49,903 nt of DNA from Paraphysomonas bandaiensis. Taxonomy: Eukaryota > Chrysophyceae. The position numbers and the translations under genes are program-made. Position 1 is the stretch's first letter, and every line of letters begins with the position of its first letter. The notes under the pieces are model-generated. The model did no database searches. It was not told the DNA's origin and worked only from the letters and a program-made list of their open reading frames with translations. Location: contig CBFFRP010000368.1 of the NCBI GenBank assembly GCA_965644295.1, positions 1 through 49,903 of the forward strand, given 5' to 3'. Of the stretch, positions 1-9,898 are shown piece by piece.

Positions 1-181
1 TTGAAGTATAAACTTCGCTTCCGTAGTTTCCCTATTGCATACGTACGACGTATATTGAATGAATGGACATTACACCACATGCATGCATATCCACACACTT
101 AGTACAATGTATCGACATGTTACATGTGTAATCTCTAATCATTATTCTCTTTACACCAAGTCTATACCTTATAGTTCAACT
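1..181 (+). repeat. 3' part of the 5' LTR of copia-A (inferred)
   Basis: This non-coding stretch lies directly before the primer-binding site, so by position it should be the end of the 5' LTR. The second LTR copy was not found, so its start and identity are inferred. Confidence 0.4.
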
Positions 182-190
182 TGGTAGCGG
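182..190 (+). other. primer-binding site of copia-A (TGGTAGCGG)
   Basis: TGGTAGCG is complementary to the CGCTACCA 3' end typical of initiator tRNA-Met, the usual Ty1/copia primer. The same word stands just before or across the gag start of the two other copia elements here (11512-11520 minus; 47171-47178 plus). Confidence 0.65.
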
Positions 191-234
191 ATTCTCGCGA
201 TCTATAACCTTTGTTTGCCCTTTTATTCATTAGC

Positions 235-1136
235 ATGGCTCTCCCTGTCTCCAAAAACCCTATCCAGGAGTTAACACTGGATCAATGCAAACGATTATCA
301 TCTCACCTCGATAATCTGTCTCTTATACTTCCTCTTGGGATGTTCCGCAGTATCCAGCACGTCTGCAAGACTTTGAAGCCTTCGAAACAGACTTTCGAGC
401 AATGCTGAAGTCGACAAAACTATTGGACATCATCACCGAGAAGTCCATACGTGTTGCGACACCTCCTATTGATGCTGATGATGATGTCAAAGCGCTTGCG
501 GAATGGCGTCAATCACTGTATGACGAAAAAATATGATCGTATACTCTGCATTATGGCGCGCATTTCAGACCAATCCCTCCAGTCGTGCGCACATCGGATT
601 GGACAGCGACAACGATGACGGTCTCCAGGCATGGAAGAATCTATTGGCCTATATCGACCGGACGAAATCGGAAGACTGGCTACGGAACGGCATTCTATTT
701 GGCTAAACAGGGTTCCACTGAACAGGTTGCCTCTGCAGCAAACGCCTGAAAACGATGGCGCAGCGGCATAATATCCCAGACGCCGACCTCAATCAGCAGT
801 TATTTACTGGCTTCAGAGACCCTCCAAGGAGCAGTCTCTTCGCTCTCTTTGCGTGCAACTATGCTGGTTTGTCCTTCGAGGAAATTCTTTACTGGATAGA
901 AGAACAGCCGCTTCTCTATGAAACAAGCGCGCTACCCTCTTCCAAACAAAAATCAGTGTGTCCGCATTGTAACAAAAAATGCACACATTCTCCAGAAACT
1001 TGTTACAGAAATCCCAATTTTTCAGTTTCCAAGAAAACGGGATTTGGAAGACATTCACTGTTTGCGTTGCGGCCAATTTGGTCATTACGTCATGAACTGC
1101 CCGAAAAGGCCTAAACTCTGCGCACCTCCTGCATGA
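235..1136 (+). pseudogene. copia-A gag fragments with CCHC zinc knuckle
   Basis: Gag starts at the ATG at 235 and runs open to about 408. It continues in other frames to about 1136, so it carries at least two frameshifts or stops. Near 1065-1110 the frame 918-1136 encodes a CCHC knuckle (C-LRC-GQFGH-YVMN-C), the RNA-binding motif of retroelement nucleocapsids. Basic residues follow it. The rest of gag is too degenerate to assign. It is clearly not functional as a single protein. Confidence 0.6.
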
Positions 1137-1399
1137 CAACCAGAAGTGCCTCAAAATGCTCCGCAGCATGCTGCTAACCTCAGCCCCCAATTTTGGTCAA
1201 TAGAAGCGGTCGAGGACGTGGACGCCCACCCAAATCAAATCGTGGCAGAGGCCGTTCTGGCACACACCGTGCACCGACCAGACATGTACAGTCTCATGGA
1301 TACTGATGATTCCCCTTATTCACAGACACATAGTAGTGATTCCAATGATGTCTTGATGGTCCTTCCATCTTCTGCAGGGCCCCAAAGACTTCATCAGCA

Positions 1400-1765
1400 T
1401 CAACTATACGCTTTATTCTTGATGGTGGATATGCTTTGACCCATTTGGTTAATGATTGTACGCATTTATCATGTTTTGTACCAACGTCACGCCATTTTAT
1501 TAAGGTTGCTGATGACCATCAGCTAAAAGCGTCTGGAGAGGGCGATATTTCATTCTTCAAGAGAGTTAAATATTATCCACAGATCTCCCAGAATTTACTT
1601 TCTGAAGGGCTCATGTTTGATCAAGGGTGGCACTTCCGGCAGATGGACAATGGAGACAAGATTGCCTCCATCATGTACAATGGCGTACGACATCAAATCT
1701 ACTTTCATTATGATATGAGGTATTGGACTGCAGAATCTTCCTATTCAAGGTCCTGCAATATGTGA
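1400..1765 (+). pseudogene. copia-A protease remnant
   Basis: Reading through a frameshift near 1436, the segment shows L-D-G-G followed a few residues later by T-H-L-V. This matches the position of the aspartic protease motif LDSGA-x-x-H in copia elements. The catalytic Asp is present but the next residue is Gly instead of Ser or Thr. Downstream sequence resembles the protease to GAG-pre-integrase linker (NLLS, G-x-F). The frameshift and altered active site argue that it is dead. Confidence 0.5.
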
Positions 1766-1865
1766 ACCTGTTGCTCGTTTTCCGAACGATATTTGTCACG
1801 TCAGTGATCCCTCTGTCACATCCAACGCGTCCAAAGACTATACAGTTAGCTCATCCACTGATGCT

Positions 1866-3695
1866 TTGTTAATTCCGTCGTCATCCTTTGACCCGTATTT
1901 ACTCCCTTCACCCACGTTGGATACCACCCTCAGCACCACAGTTTTAGCCGTTTTGCATGATGATTTGAAGGCAACTTTTCGTTCATCTACACCCGGCTGT
2001 TGTGGTTTTTCTGTGTCATATTGTCCTACCCCATGCACCAATGCTAGAAAGTCTTCTGCTGACGGCACAGTTCACACCCCTCCGCCCAAACGTCAGTGTG
2101 TTCGTCGCGACCGCAGCAGATACAGTAACGTTAAGACGCCTCCTAATTGCAGTTCAATGGCACCGGTCATCTCGAAGGCTGCACATGCGTTCTTATTACT
2201 CCATCTCCAATTAGGCCATCCGGCGTACTCCATTCTTTATGATGCCCTCCGACATGGCAAGATCACTGGCTTTCCATACTCATGGCGCTCTATTGATATC
2301 AATCAATTACCACACTGCGAAGTCGATTATATTTCCAAATCAACACGCTCTCGACCGTCCAAGTCCCCACGTATGCGTGCGGAATACCCGGCTCAGATCA
2401 TTCATGTGGACCTGAAAGGACCATTTATGACTCGTGGTATTGGTGGCGTGCGTTATTGGATGTTGTTTTTAGATGACTTTTCCACCATGATGTTCATCTA
2501 CTTTCTAAAGAAGAAATCTGATGCATTGGTAGAAGGTCTTCATCGCTTTGTCCTTGAAGAAGTATTTCCCTACGGTGTACGTGATTTTATTCTGCTTTCT
2601 GATCCGGGCACTGAGTTTATCAATGAGGACTTCAAGAATTACTGTCTCCGTAACAACATACGCCATATGCCCAGTCCGGCCGGTAACAAACGGTACTCTG
2701 GTACTATTGAGCGTGGAAACAGAACCACTGCAGAGAAGGAGCGCTGCCTCAGAACATATTCTGGTTTGCCGAAGCGGACATGGCCTCTATCCGCGACACA
2801 TGTCATATTATTGCATGCATTGAATTTTTCTCGCTCCCTTGGAATGACACCATGGGAAGCATGGCATGGTCAACCCCCGACTATCGCTAATCTACATGTA
2901 TATGGCATGGAATGTTATTATCACAACCTACATTTCTCGTCATCGCAAGGCGGTAACCCTGGCGAAATTGTTCGTTTTGTGGGATATGTCCCATACTCAC
3001 GGTCCACGTATAAAGTGTATAGACCGAGCACAGGCATGGTCCTCGAGACTGCGGATGTCAGATTCATTCAGCATGCCTTTAAACTAGTGTCACCTTTCCA
3101 AGCACGGGAGCGGACTCATGATGAGTCCGATGATGAACTTGTACAGGAGGAGGATACCGACGGGAATGATCCCTCCGTACAGTGTCACAAACCCGATGCC
3201 ATTTTTGAGCTTGACAATAAATCTGTTGAAGCAGCCGACGGGTTAGCTCCATCAGAAATAGTGTCACAGCCGGCTCCCGATGTGGTCCCTCAGACTGAAG
3301 GTCGCTCCTTCACCTCGACGGATACAACTTCGCGGCAGCCACGAGAAAGAGATACACACATCCCTATTGTGCGACGATCGACGCGATCACGCAAGCCAGT
3401 CGAGCGACTTCTGTTCCATCTAGCTCTAGTGACTACAGCTTACGAGCCCACGATCATGGTTCATTCAGCTCCTGGTAGGGACGACAGCTACAATGTTTTT
3501 GCTGTGTTCGATGCTCCTCTATCCTATGCTGCTGCACAACGGAGTGCAGACAATGCTAAATGGGAGGAAGCTGTGCAAGAGGAGTTAACTGACTCAAGTG
3601 CAGGGAACATGGAAAGTATGGATATCCCTCCTGATGCAAACTTAATGGATCAAAGTGGGCTTTCAAGAAGAAAACTGACAAAGATGGCAACATAG
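1866..3695 (+). pseudogene. copia-A integrase region (longest surviving ORF)
   Basis: A 609-codon open frame holds a GAG-pre-integrase-like zinc region (LGHP near residue 118, then a single surviving Cys where a CxxC is expected). An integrase core follows with first Asp in HVDLKGP, second Asp in LSDPGTEF and catalytic Glu in TIERGN. Downstream is the copia-type PWEAWHG...VYG segment and an acidic linker. The start of the reverse transcriptase (A-K-W-E-E-A) appears just before the frame is lost around 3600-3695. The zinc finger lacks its second Cys and the downstream frame is broken, so this is an open relic and not a working polyprotein. Confidence 0.8.
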
Positions 3696-4762
3696 TGTTA
3701 TGAGCAAGACTCGTAGTCAAGGGTTACACACAAATCCATGGTGTCGATTATGATGAGACATTCTCCCCTGTAGTCTGACATTCGACATTACGTATTGTTC
3801 TTGCATTATGTGCTGCATTATGGACTATAGCGCTCACCATTTGGATGCGCAAAGGCTTTTTCCACAGTCTGACACTGGATGAGATTGCTATGTAGTTTGT
3901 GCACAACCCCAGGTGCAGCAGTAGTCCCCACGAGGCAAGTGTTATAAACTGTCCCAAGTCTCCATGGTCTTAAACAGGCTAGTAGACTACTTTATAATAT
4001 GATGACTGCATTTTTATTATCCATATCATTTACACAATGTACCTCAGATACGTGCGTATTTTATCACCAATCTGATGATGGATTCGTCATTGTATGCGTA
4101 TATGCTGATGATATTGCCATTGCTGCACCCAGCATTAGCCTATTGAATAAATTTTGGCGTGTTATTACAAATTTTCAAAATTTCGTACTAACGATTTAGG
4201 TCCCCTCGAGTGGCTCTTGGGATCCGCATTCACACATCGAAGGATCGTCACACAGTCCGTCCTCTCAGTGTCAATACATCAACGACTTAATCGAATATGT
4301 GGACCTGGATCCACCCGATCAACTCAACATCTCCAGTACCTATGGCCAACCACGTTAAATTATCTGCTCCGATGTCTCCAAGCACGGACGAGGAGAAAAA
4401 TCTATATGGGGAATATCCCTTGCATCGCACAGTGGTTGGAAAAATTCACGCATGTTATGGTGTGCCAACTTCTCCGCCCTGATATTGCTTTTGCCGTTGG
4501 ATGTTGTGCACGCTCTCTGTCTAATCCCCGGCAGGGAACACTGGAATGCTGTGGTACAGATACTGAAACATCATTGAAAGGTCATGGCGGATCTTCAGTT
4601 GACTCGACAGGCGCCATATCCAACAATCCACCTACGCCACAGGCTTTTCTGACGCCAATTGGGCAAAATCATGATGTAGATACCGGACGTTCTCAGTCTG
4701 GCGCTGCATTTCTCCTAGCTGGTGCCTGTATCGCATGGTTTTCCAACTCCAACAATCTCTAG
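3696..4762 (+). pseudogene. copia-A reverse transcriptase and RNase H remnants
   Basis: Several short frames carry recognisable pieces. The most telling is YADDIAI near 4098-4118, the reverse transcriptase catalytic YxDD box of Ty1/copia, followed by an L-N-K-F segment. Frame 4154-4762 then shows an RNase H-like region (S-Q-S-G-A-A-F, then A-W-F-S-N). Stops and frameshifts separate them at about 3777, 3894 and 4199, among others. Similarity ends near 4760 at the join with integrase-like sequence. Confidence 0.7.
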
Positions 4763-4777
4763 CCCTGTCAACAATGG

Positions 4778-4975
4778 ATCCTGAGTATTGTTCTATGGGT
4801 GATACATCCAAGGAAAGGTATTTTATGGACCCGTCGGACTTCAGTGACCAAGAACAACCTTCCATGAATATATCTCGTGAGGAATGCTTGGTGTGAGGTA
4901 CACAATCATGTGGGTCATCTTGAGGGAAAGCTACTTGGATTCGTCTCAATAAACGTTTTCCAGGGCATACGTATA
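4778..4975 (+). pseudogene. partial duplicate of the start of the 6916 integrase ORF
   Basis: From GGATCCTGAGTA through the ATG at 4826 and on to about 4975, this matches 6884-7070 almost base for base. It covers the start MDPSD...SDQEQPSMNIS and the first histidines of the zinc domain. The copy has small indels (for example an extra GT near 4891 and losses near 4905) that break the frame. It ends where the SET-like reading frame begins. Confidence 0.85.
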
Positions 4976-5671
4976 GTTTACACCAAAACATTGGGAAAAC
5001 ATTTGCAAATACTGAATCCCCGCAAAGGCTTGCTGATACCATACGTAGGGACATTAATCACGGAATCTCAGTATCTGACTAGGCTCAAGAATCCATCACG
5101 ACGACCTAGTCCCGACTACCTGCTGGATATAGATGGTGAGATGTTCCTTGATGGCAATCCTGACCATATGACGAACGCACCAGGCTGCTACCCGGCATCG
5201 TACCTAAATGAGCCAGCAGAAGGTACCAATGCCTTGTTCAACTGCCAAATAGTCCTACTCCGGAAATCGGATTATCCGGACATGCCCGAATACCTATATA
5301 TGCCCGAATGTGACATAGTCCCCTTCGTCGAATGGATGACCGATATTCCGCGCTCCATGAGAGGTCAATGGCAAACCGGATGGCTGGTATATTCCTCGAA
5401 CAAGAAGTCCCACAAAACTGCTCGTAAACCATATACACCCAAAGAGTTCATCTCCGCCAACTGTGGACCTTCCTGGAAAACCCACTGGACAAGTAACTAT
5501 GTATCCCATGAGGCCAAACAGCTGAACGAGCGGGCCTATGAGGAAAGATCCTCTGCACCTTCAGCTACTAAGCGTAAGAGCCTAAGACCCTTTCCTCCGA
5601 ACCAGACTGGAATCGTTCGTTCCCACCGCCGGAGCCTTCGGAAATATAAAAGCCGCGTCCACGAGGGTTGA
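4877..5671 (+). CDS. uncharacterised ORF with possible SET-like segment
   Basis: The open frame is 264 codons. Its first 35 or so residues are out-of-frame integrase duplicate. From about residue 50 (near 5020) the pattern changes: G-L-L-I-P-Y-V-G-T-L-I, then D-Y-L-L-D-I-D-G, then A-S-Y-L-N-E-P-A-E-G-T-N-A-L-F-N-C. This order resembles the SET methyltransferase fold (front strand with Y-x-G, then an iDg strand, then the R-F-I-N-H-S-x-x-P-N-A-x-x block). The usual final E-L-x-x-x-Y-G motif is not evident, so any activity is doubtful. The C-terminus is basic. I favour a captured and decayed fragment, with an unrelated retroelement accessory domain as the alternative. The true start is unknown. 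Confidence 0.4.
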   Translation: MRNAWCEVHNHVGHLEGKLLGFVSINVFQGIRIVYTKTLGKHLQILNPRKGLLIPYVGTLITESQYLTRLKNPSRRPSPDYLLDIDGEMFLDGNPDHMTNAPGCYPASYLNEPAEGTNALFNCQIVLLRKSDYPDMPEYLYMPECDIVPFVEWMTDIPRSMRGQWQTGWLVYSSNKKSHKTARKPYTPKEFISANCGPSWKTHWTSNYVSHEAKQLNERAYEERSSAPSATKRKSLRPFPPNQTGIVRSHRRSLRKYKSRVHEG

Positions 5672-6883
5672 AAATCCGTTTGATTGTTTTGCCGTATAAC
5701 TAATAAACTATTATTTCTAAAATCTTATTTCCATATCTTGCATTAGCCTGCTACTAGATTATATTATTTATGATATTAAACTTACCAAGGGTGTTATAAA
5801 AGCCCACGGCTTTACACATATGTAGCTTCTACAATCACCTATAGTACGTAAACAGTGTATACGTGCTTTTCCTGCAGTCAGTGGATGTGTCTGCGGCTTC
5901 TTTACCGTTATTATATGCCTCTGTGTGGTTCATATATCCATTTCCAATTAATGGTGACTAAGGGTTGCCATAGACCGCCTCTGTCTGGAAGAAGGACCTA
6001 TATATCACCTGTCATGACTGTACGTACTGATTACATGATTTTACGGTACCTTCCATTTGATCATCACACTGTGTGCTCCCTCGTACTGATGCTGAACAGT
6101 CAATATACTATATCGCCTCGTACTCTATATCGGAAATTGAAGAAGCAGTGGTCTTTAGCGAGTACAATGGTAATGCATCTCTGGACATATTGTTCAATTT
6201 TCACGATAATCTGCTCGCTTATAAGTATGTTCGGTATGTGTGCTGCAATCACATTAAGATGGCAGTTAGGAGCGAGCTGCATCTCCTCTCAGCAACTGCA
6301 CTGTATACCGTATACACTGTATATGATGTATTTGCAGTATTCCTCTATCGTATGTATGCGTCTATATCACTCGTAGGTATACGGTGTCAGTATACTGTAC
6401 CCTACACTGTATAAATACAGGAAGCGAATACTGAACCAATGCTTTCCCTATTCTCAATTCTGATTGGTCGAGTGCCCATTATCGTTTAGATGAGCAGCAG
6501 TTGAGAGTGTATACGGCAGAGTTCATACATTAATGTGTAGAGTATGAAGAAGAAGAATTCTCCAAGAACATTCATAAATATCGTCACTCCTTCGCAGAAA
6601 ATTTGGATTTAGTCACTGTGTGGCTGTCAACGCCCAAGCGCATCGTCATTCTTTTTAGTTAAGCTTGTTCTCTCTTTGTTGGTTGTTGTAGCTCGTCACT
6701 TTTTTGTTTAGTACTGAACTGCATAGCTGGTGAGTTGTGCTTTAGTTTCTTGGGGTGCCGAGAAGCATTTAGTACTGCAGAAGTAGTATAGGTTAATAAT
6801 AAGCAACATTCTCTCTCTTAAAGCGAGTTTTAGCTTATTTAGAGTTTGGCTCTCAGGTCCCAACCTGAGTTCCATTGTACAGG
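5672..6883. other. non-coding spacer upstream of integrase ORF
   Basis: No gene is supported here. The only regulatory hint is a TATA-like word (TATAAAT at about 6412), some 500 bases before the integrase ORF. If the integrase belongs to an LTR element, part of a 5' LTR could lie here, but no copy of the sequence after the purine tract at 8752 was seen. Confidence 0.3.
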
Positions 6884-6915
6884 ATTCTGAGTATTTCTCA
6901 TTCCTAGGAAATTTT

Positions 6916-8595
6916 ATGGACCCGTCGGATCTCAGTGACCAAGAACAACCTTCCATGAATATATCTCGTGAGGAATGCTTGCGTGAGGTACACAACTCTC
7001 GCGTGGGTCATCTTGGAGGGAAAGCTACTTGGATTCGTCTCAATAAACGTTTTCCAGGGCATGGAATACCATATCAGGTGGTAGCAGAATATATATCCAA
7101 CTGTCCAACTTGCGTAAAAACCCGGTTAGCCATGAAGGAAGCACTTATTCCCATAGTGCGCAACCTAAAACCACCGGGGGCTCGCAGTGCTATTGGAATT
7201 GATGCAGTGGAGATTACTCCACATGGCAAGGACGGTTACACTCATATCAATGTGATAGTGAACCTTCATACAAAGCTCGTTTTTCTGGAACCAGTAAAAG
7301 GAGTAACGGCGTTGAATTTAGCGAATACTGTGTGGAAGTATTGGTCCTATTACGGTCACACGGACGTCGTGATTTCAGATCAGGGTCCGGATTTAACTTC
7401 GGATCTATTCCAACAGCTAACGGAATACATGGGAATGCGCCATACGTTCAGTATAGCCAACCGGCATGCGAATGGCTCAGAACGTATCATAGGTGAGGTA
7501 GTTCGTCACCTACGAGCTCTAGTATATGATGCTAGCGAGCGTCAAGAGCGCACAGATGTTTTTGAAGATCCTAGCTGGATCGCCAGTGTCCAACACATTC
7601 TTAACTCTGAAGTGTCATCTGCGACGGGATTCTCACCATTCGAGTTGACTTTTGGATCGGAGGATAAGCGTTATTTTAACGTGGACACCGACTCTCTTTC
7701 CCAGGATGCGCATGCACGACTTAAACGTTTTAATGATAACCTTCGTGAGCTCAGGGCAGCTTCGCATGCTTATCAACAGCGTCTTGTGCAAGAGCGGGCT
7801 AGCCAAGGTATACCGGCCGACAAGCAGAACAGATATCAGCCGGGAGATCTTGTTTTGTTCGACAAGGGTGCTAAAGTCCATCCTAAGATGTCTCACCGCT
7901 ATATGGGTCCTTTCAAAGTCATATCTCAATATAAAAATGACATTGATTGCAGACATTTGGTGACAGGACAAGTTGTGAAAGTCGATGTGCGGGAGGTTAA
8001 ACTTTTTGCGGGTGATCAAGACACAGCGTATAACATGGCTTGTAGAGACCATGAACAGCATGTGATTGACACGATTCTATACTACAGAGGTGATAGAGAC
8101 ACCAGAACCTCTCTAGTTTTCACTGTGAAATTTCAGGATGGTGATGTTCGTGACATTCCATTCAGTAAGGATATTTTTGACTCTATTCCATATGCCGATT
8201 TCTGTTCTAAGAAAAGATATTTATATCATCTTATTTATCCGGTTAAAGAGGCAAAGGAATATATTGCAAAAATCCGTAAGCAGCCTATCACTAGTTTTCA
8301 GCCAGGTGATGAGGCTTATGTTGACTTAAGAGTTTTCGGGGACCTGTGGTATGAGAGCCTGGAGTTACCGGATTCTCATTTTATTACTTATGTTGCACGT
8401 TTTGTCTTCACACATTGGTATCATAAAAGTTCCAAACGGATACTCTCAACTAAAAATGTGATGACTAAACAAACTTTCCGACTTGATAATTACCATATCC
8501 ATTGTTTTGCCCATAAAGAATTTGATTCTTCTACAATGGTCTTGGTAGACGAGGAATTTGCCAGCAAATTTCCACAAGTTAATCAGTCGGTATAA
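6916..8595 (+). CDS. Ty3/gypsy-type integrase, intact stand-alone ORF
   Basis: This uninterrupted 559-residue ORF begins at a clear ATG. Residues 26-66 form an HHCC zinc domain (H26, H32, C63, C66). The rve core follows with D96 (GIDAVE), D155 (ISDQGPD) and E189 (NGSERIIGE), a complete DDE triad. Around residue 310-330 is RYQPGDLVLF and a GPF/Y-like module (R-Y-M-G-P-F-K-V). Then comes a chromo-like stretch (I-L-Y-Y-R-G...F-T-V-K-F) and a long C-terminal extension with P-V-K-E-A. In Ty3 elements integrase is the last part of a gag-pol polyprotein; here no protease, reverse transcriptase or RNase H precedes it. It is either a truncated element with an intact ORF or a gene under selection. The ORF start is duplicated at 4778-4975. 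Confidence 0.85.
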   Translation: MDPSDLSDQEQPSMNISREECLREVHNSRVGHLGGKATWIRLNKRFPGHGIPYQVVAEYISNCPTCVKTRLAMKEALIPIVRNLKPPGARSAIGIDAVEITPHGKDGYTHINVIVNLHTKLVFLEPVKGVTALNLANTVWKYWSYYGHTDVVISDQGPDLTSDLFQQLTEYMGMRHTFSIANRHANGSERIIGEVVRHLRALVYDASERQERTDVFEDPSWIASVQHILNSEVSSATGFSPFELTFGSEDKRYFNVDTDSLSQDAHARLKRFNDNLRELRAASHAYQQRLVQERASQGIPADKQNRYQPGDLVLFDKGAKVHPKMSHRYMGPFKVISQYKNDIDCRHLVTGQVVKVDVREVKLFAGDQDTAYNMACRDHEQHVIDTILYYRGDRDTRTSLVFTVKFQDGDVRDIPFSKDIFDSIPYADFCSKKRYLYHLIYPVKEAKEYIAKIRKQPITSFQPGDEAYVDLRVFGDLWYESLELPDSHFITYVARFVFTHWYHKSSKRILSTKNVMTKQTFRLDNYHIHCFAHKEFDSSTMVLVDEEFASKFPQVNQSV

Positions 8596-8751
8596 AGTGT
8601 TCCTACTCTACAATTTACGATGTGAAATTTTTCAGTATTCTCCGAATTACATCTATAATATGATAATAATACTCCATGGTGGTTCGTTTGGATGGCTATT
8701 TCAAACCTAGTCCCATTGACATGTGTGCGACCATGGATTTCTCACAAAAAC

Positions 8752-8766
8752 GAGGGGGGGAGGCAG
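8752..8766 (+). other. polypurine tract, probable 3' LTR boundary
   Basis: GAGGGGGGGAGGCAG lies about 155 bases after the integrase stop and is followed directly by TGTGACC. A polypurine run just before a TG-starting LTR is the standard plus-strand priming site of LTR retrotransposons, and the position fits the end of a Ty3-type element. Confidence 0.5.
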
Positions 8767-9898
8767 TGTGACCACGTGGCATTTCCTATGCCCTATCTAC
8801 GTGGCTATAGTACCAGAACTGCATGCATTGCCCATTCAGGACCCTGTGATATTAGTTTAGGACCCTATATCAAGAACATTATATCATCAGGACCCTATAC
8901 CATGTCTAGGATGCATATTCTATGTTATACTCATTAAGATGGGGTAATGAGCTATGATGTACCTACACACTGAATCAACGTTCAGGTGTGATGTCCACTT
9001 TATCTGCCGATGATGATGTACACTATGATCTGCTGATGGTGACTTCACGCAATGTGAAACCTGCCACAAATTTATAATAAAGTTATGTGGGTCAGTATTC
9101 CAGTGTAGCAGTTGCAGTGTATACTTCCATAGGAATACGTACTGGCATTACCCATACTACCCTATAGGGGGGCAAGTACATATCACATCAAGGGTGAATG
9201 AATATTATATACTCGAGGTGCACGAGTGTTCATACCAGACTCAGTGGGGAATCAATTGTGACATGCAATACGTGGTATGCAGGGTTGTACTTACGTATAA
9301 CCTGGATATTAGGGGTTTTGGGTTCTTGAATGCTAAAATACACCAAAGTGGCGGTATACTGTTTTTGTATGGGTATTTAGGTAGAAAATAAAACGTAGGA
9401 TGTAGTGTACTATTAGTATGCGGTTATACGTTGCTCCTAGGTTGCTGTGTGTATTCAGTTTATAGAACAAACACGTTTCTGTGGGTGGTGATGACGTTGC
9501 AGGGTGTTGTGATGTTGTTGAGGAGTAGGAGTGGGTGTAACATGTATGCTATGGTGTTATGCACTTGTTTAGGCTTAACCGAAGTGCTTGGTGCCAACGA
9601 TCTTGTTGCACTGGCGGTGTTACCTGCGTGGTGATTTCTGGCGGAAATCACTAACTAGGCATTAGGTTATTGCTTAGAGTAGTCACAGCATTAATAATAC
9701 ATTGTTCTAACACTTGCGTGTTTGTGTGGTATACCTGTACTGCGAGCCGTGATTCTGGTTATCAAACCGGGTTGCGTCATAAGCTCCGAAGACTACGGTG
9801 TTTCCTGTGACTATATTGCTGGAGGTGAAAAAATGGTCCAGTAAAATCAACTCCTATAAATCCTCCAGACTCCTGCGATCTTCTGGTTTTTGTCGGTA
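8767..9898 (+). repeat. putative LTR start plus unclassified spacer
   Basis: If the purine tract is real, an LTR starts at TGTGACC (8767). AATAAA-type signals occur near 9077 and 9388. The LTR end and any partner copy were not identified. A short perfect hairpin (GTGATTTC, 5-base loop, GAAATCAC) stands at 9631-9651. No gene is supported in this stretch; the open frames are short and have atypical composition. Confidence 0.3.

Larger units (their letters stand above)
1..4765 (+). mobile_element. copia-A: decayed Ty1/copia LTR retrotransposon
   Basis: The order is Ty1/copia: end of an LTR, primer-binding site, gag with a zinc knuckle, protease remnant, GAG-pre-integrase and integrase, then reverse transcriptase and RNase H remnants. 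Integrase lies before reverse transcriptase, which separates copia from Ty3/gypsy. The coding region is broken by several frameshifts and stops, so it is a relic. The left LTR is cut by the window edge. No matching right LTR was found; copia-like sequence stops near 4760, where it abuts a duplicated piece of the integrase ORF at 6916. Confidence 0.85.

Noticed and set aside
9431-9651. Short hydrophobic frames on both strands
   Set aside because: They overlap on opposite strands in a non-coding, possibly LTR-derived region and show no family pattern.
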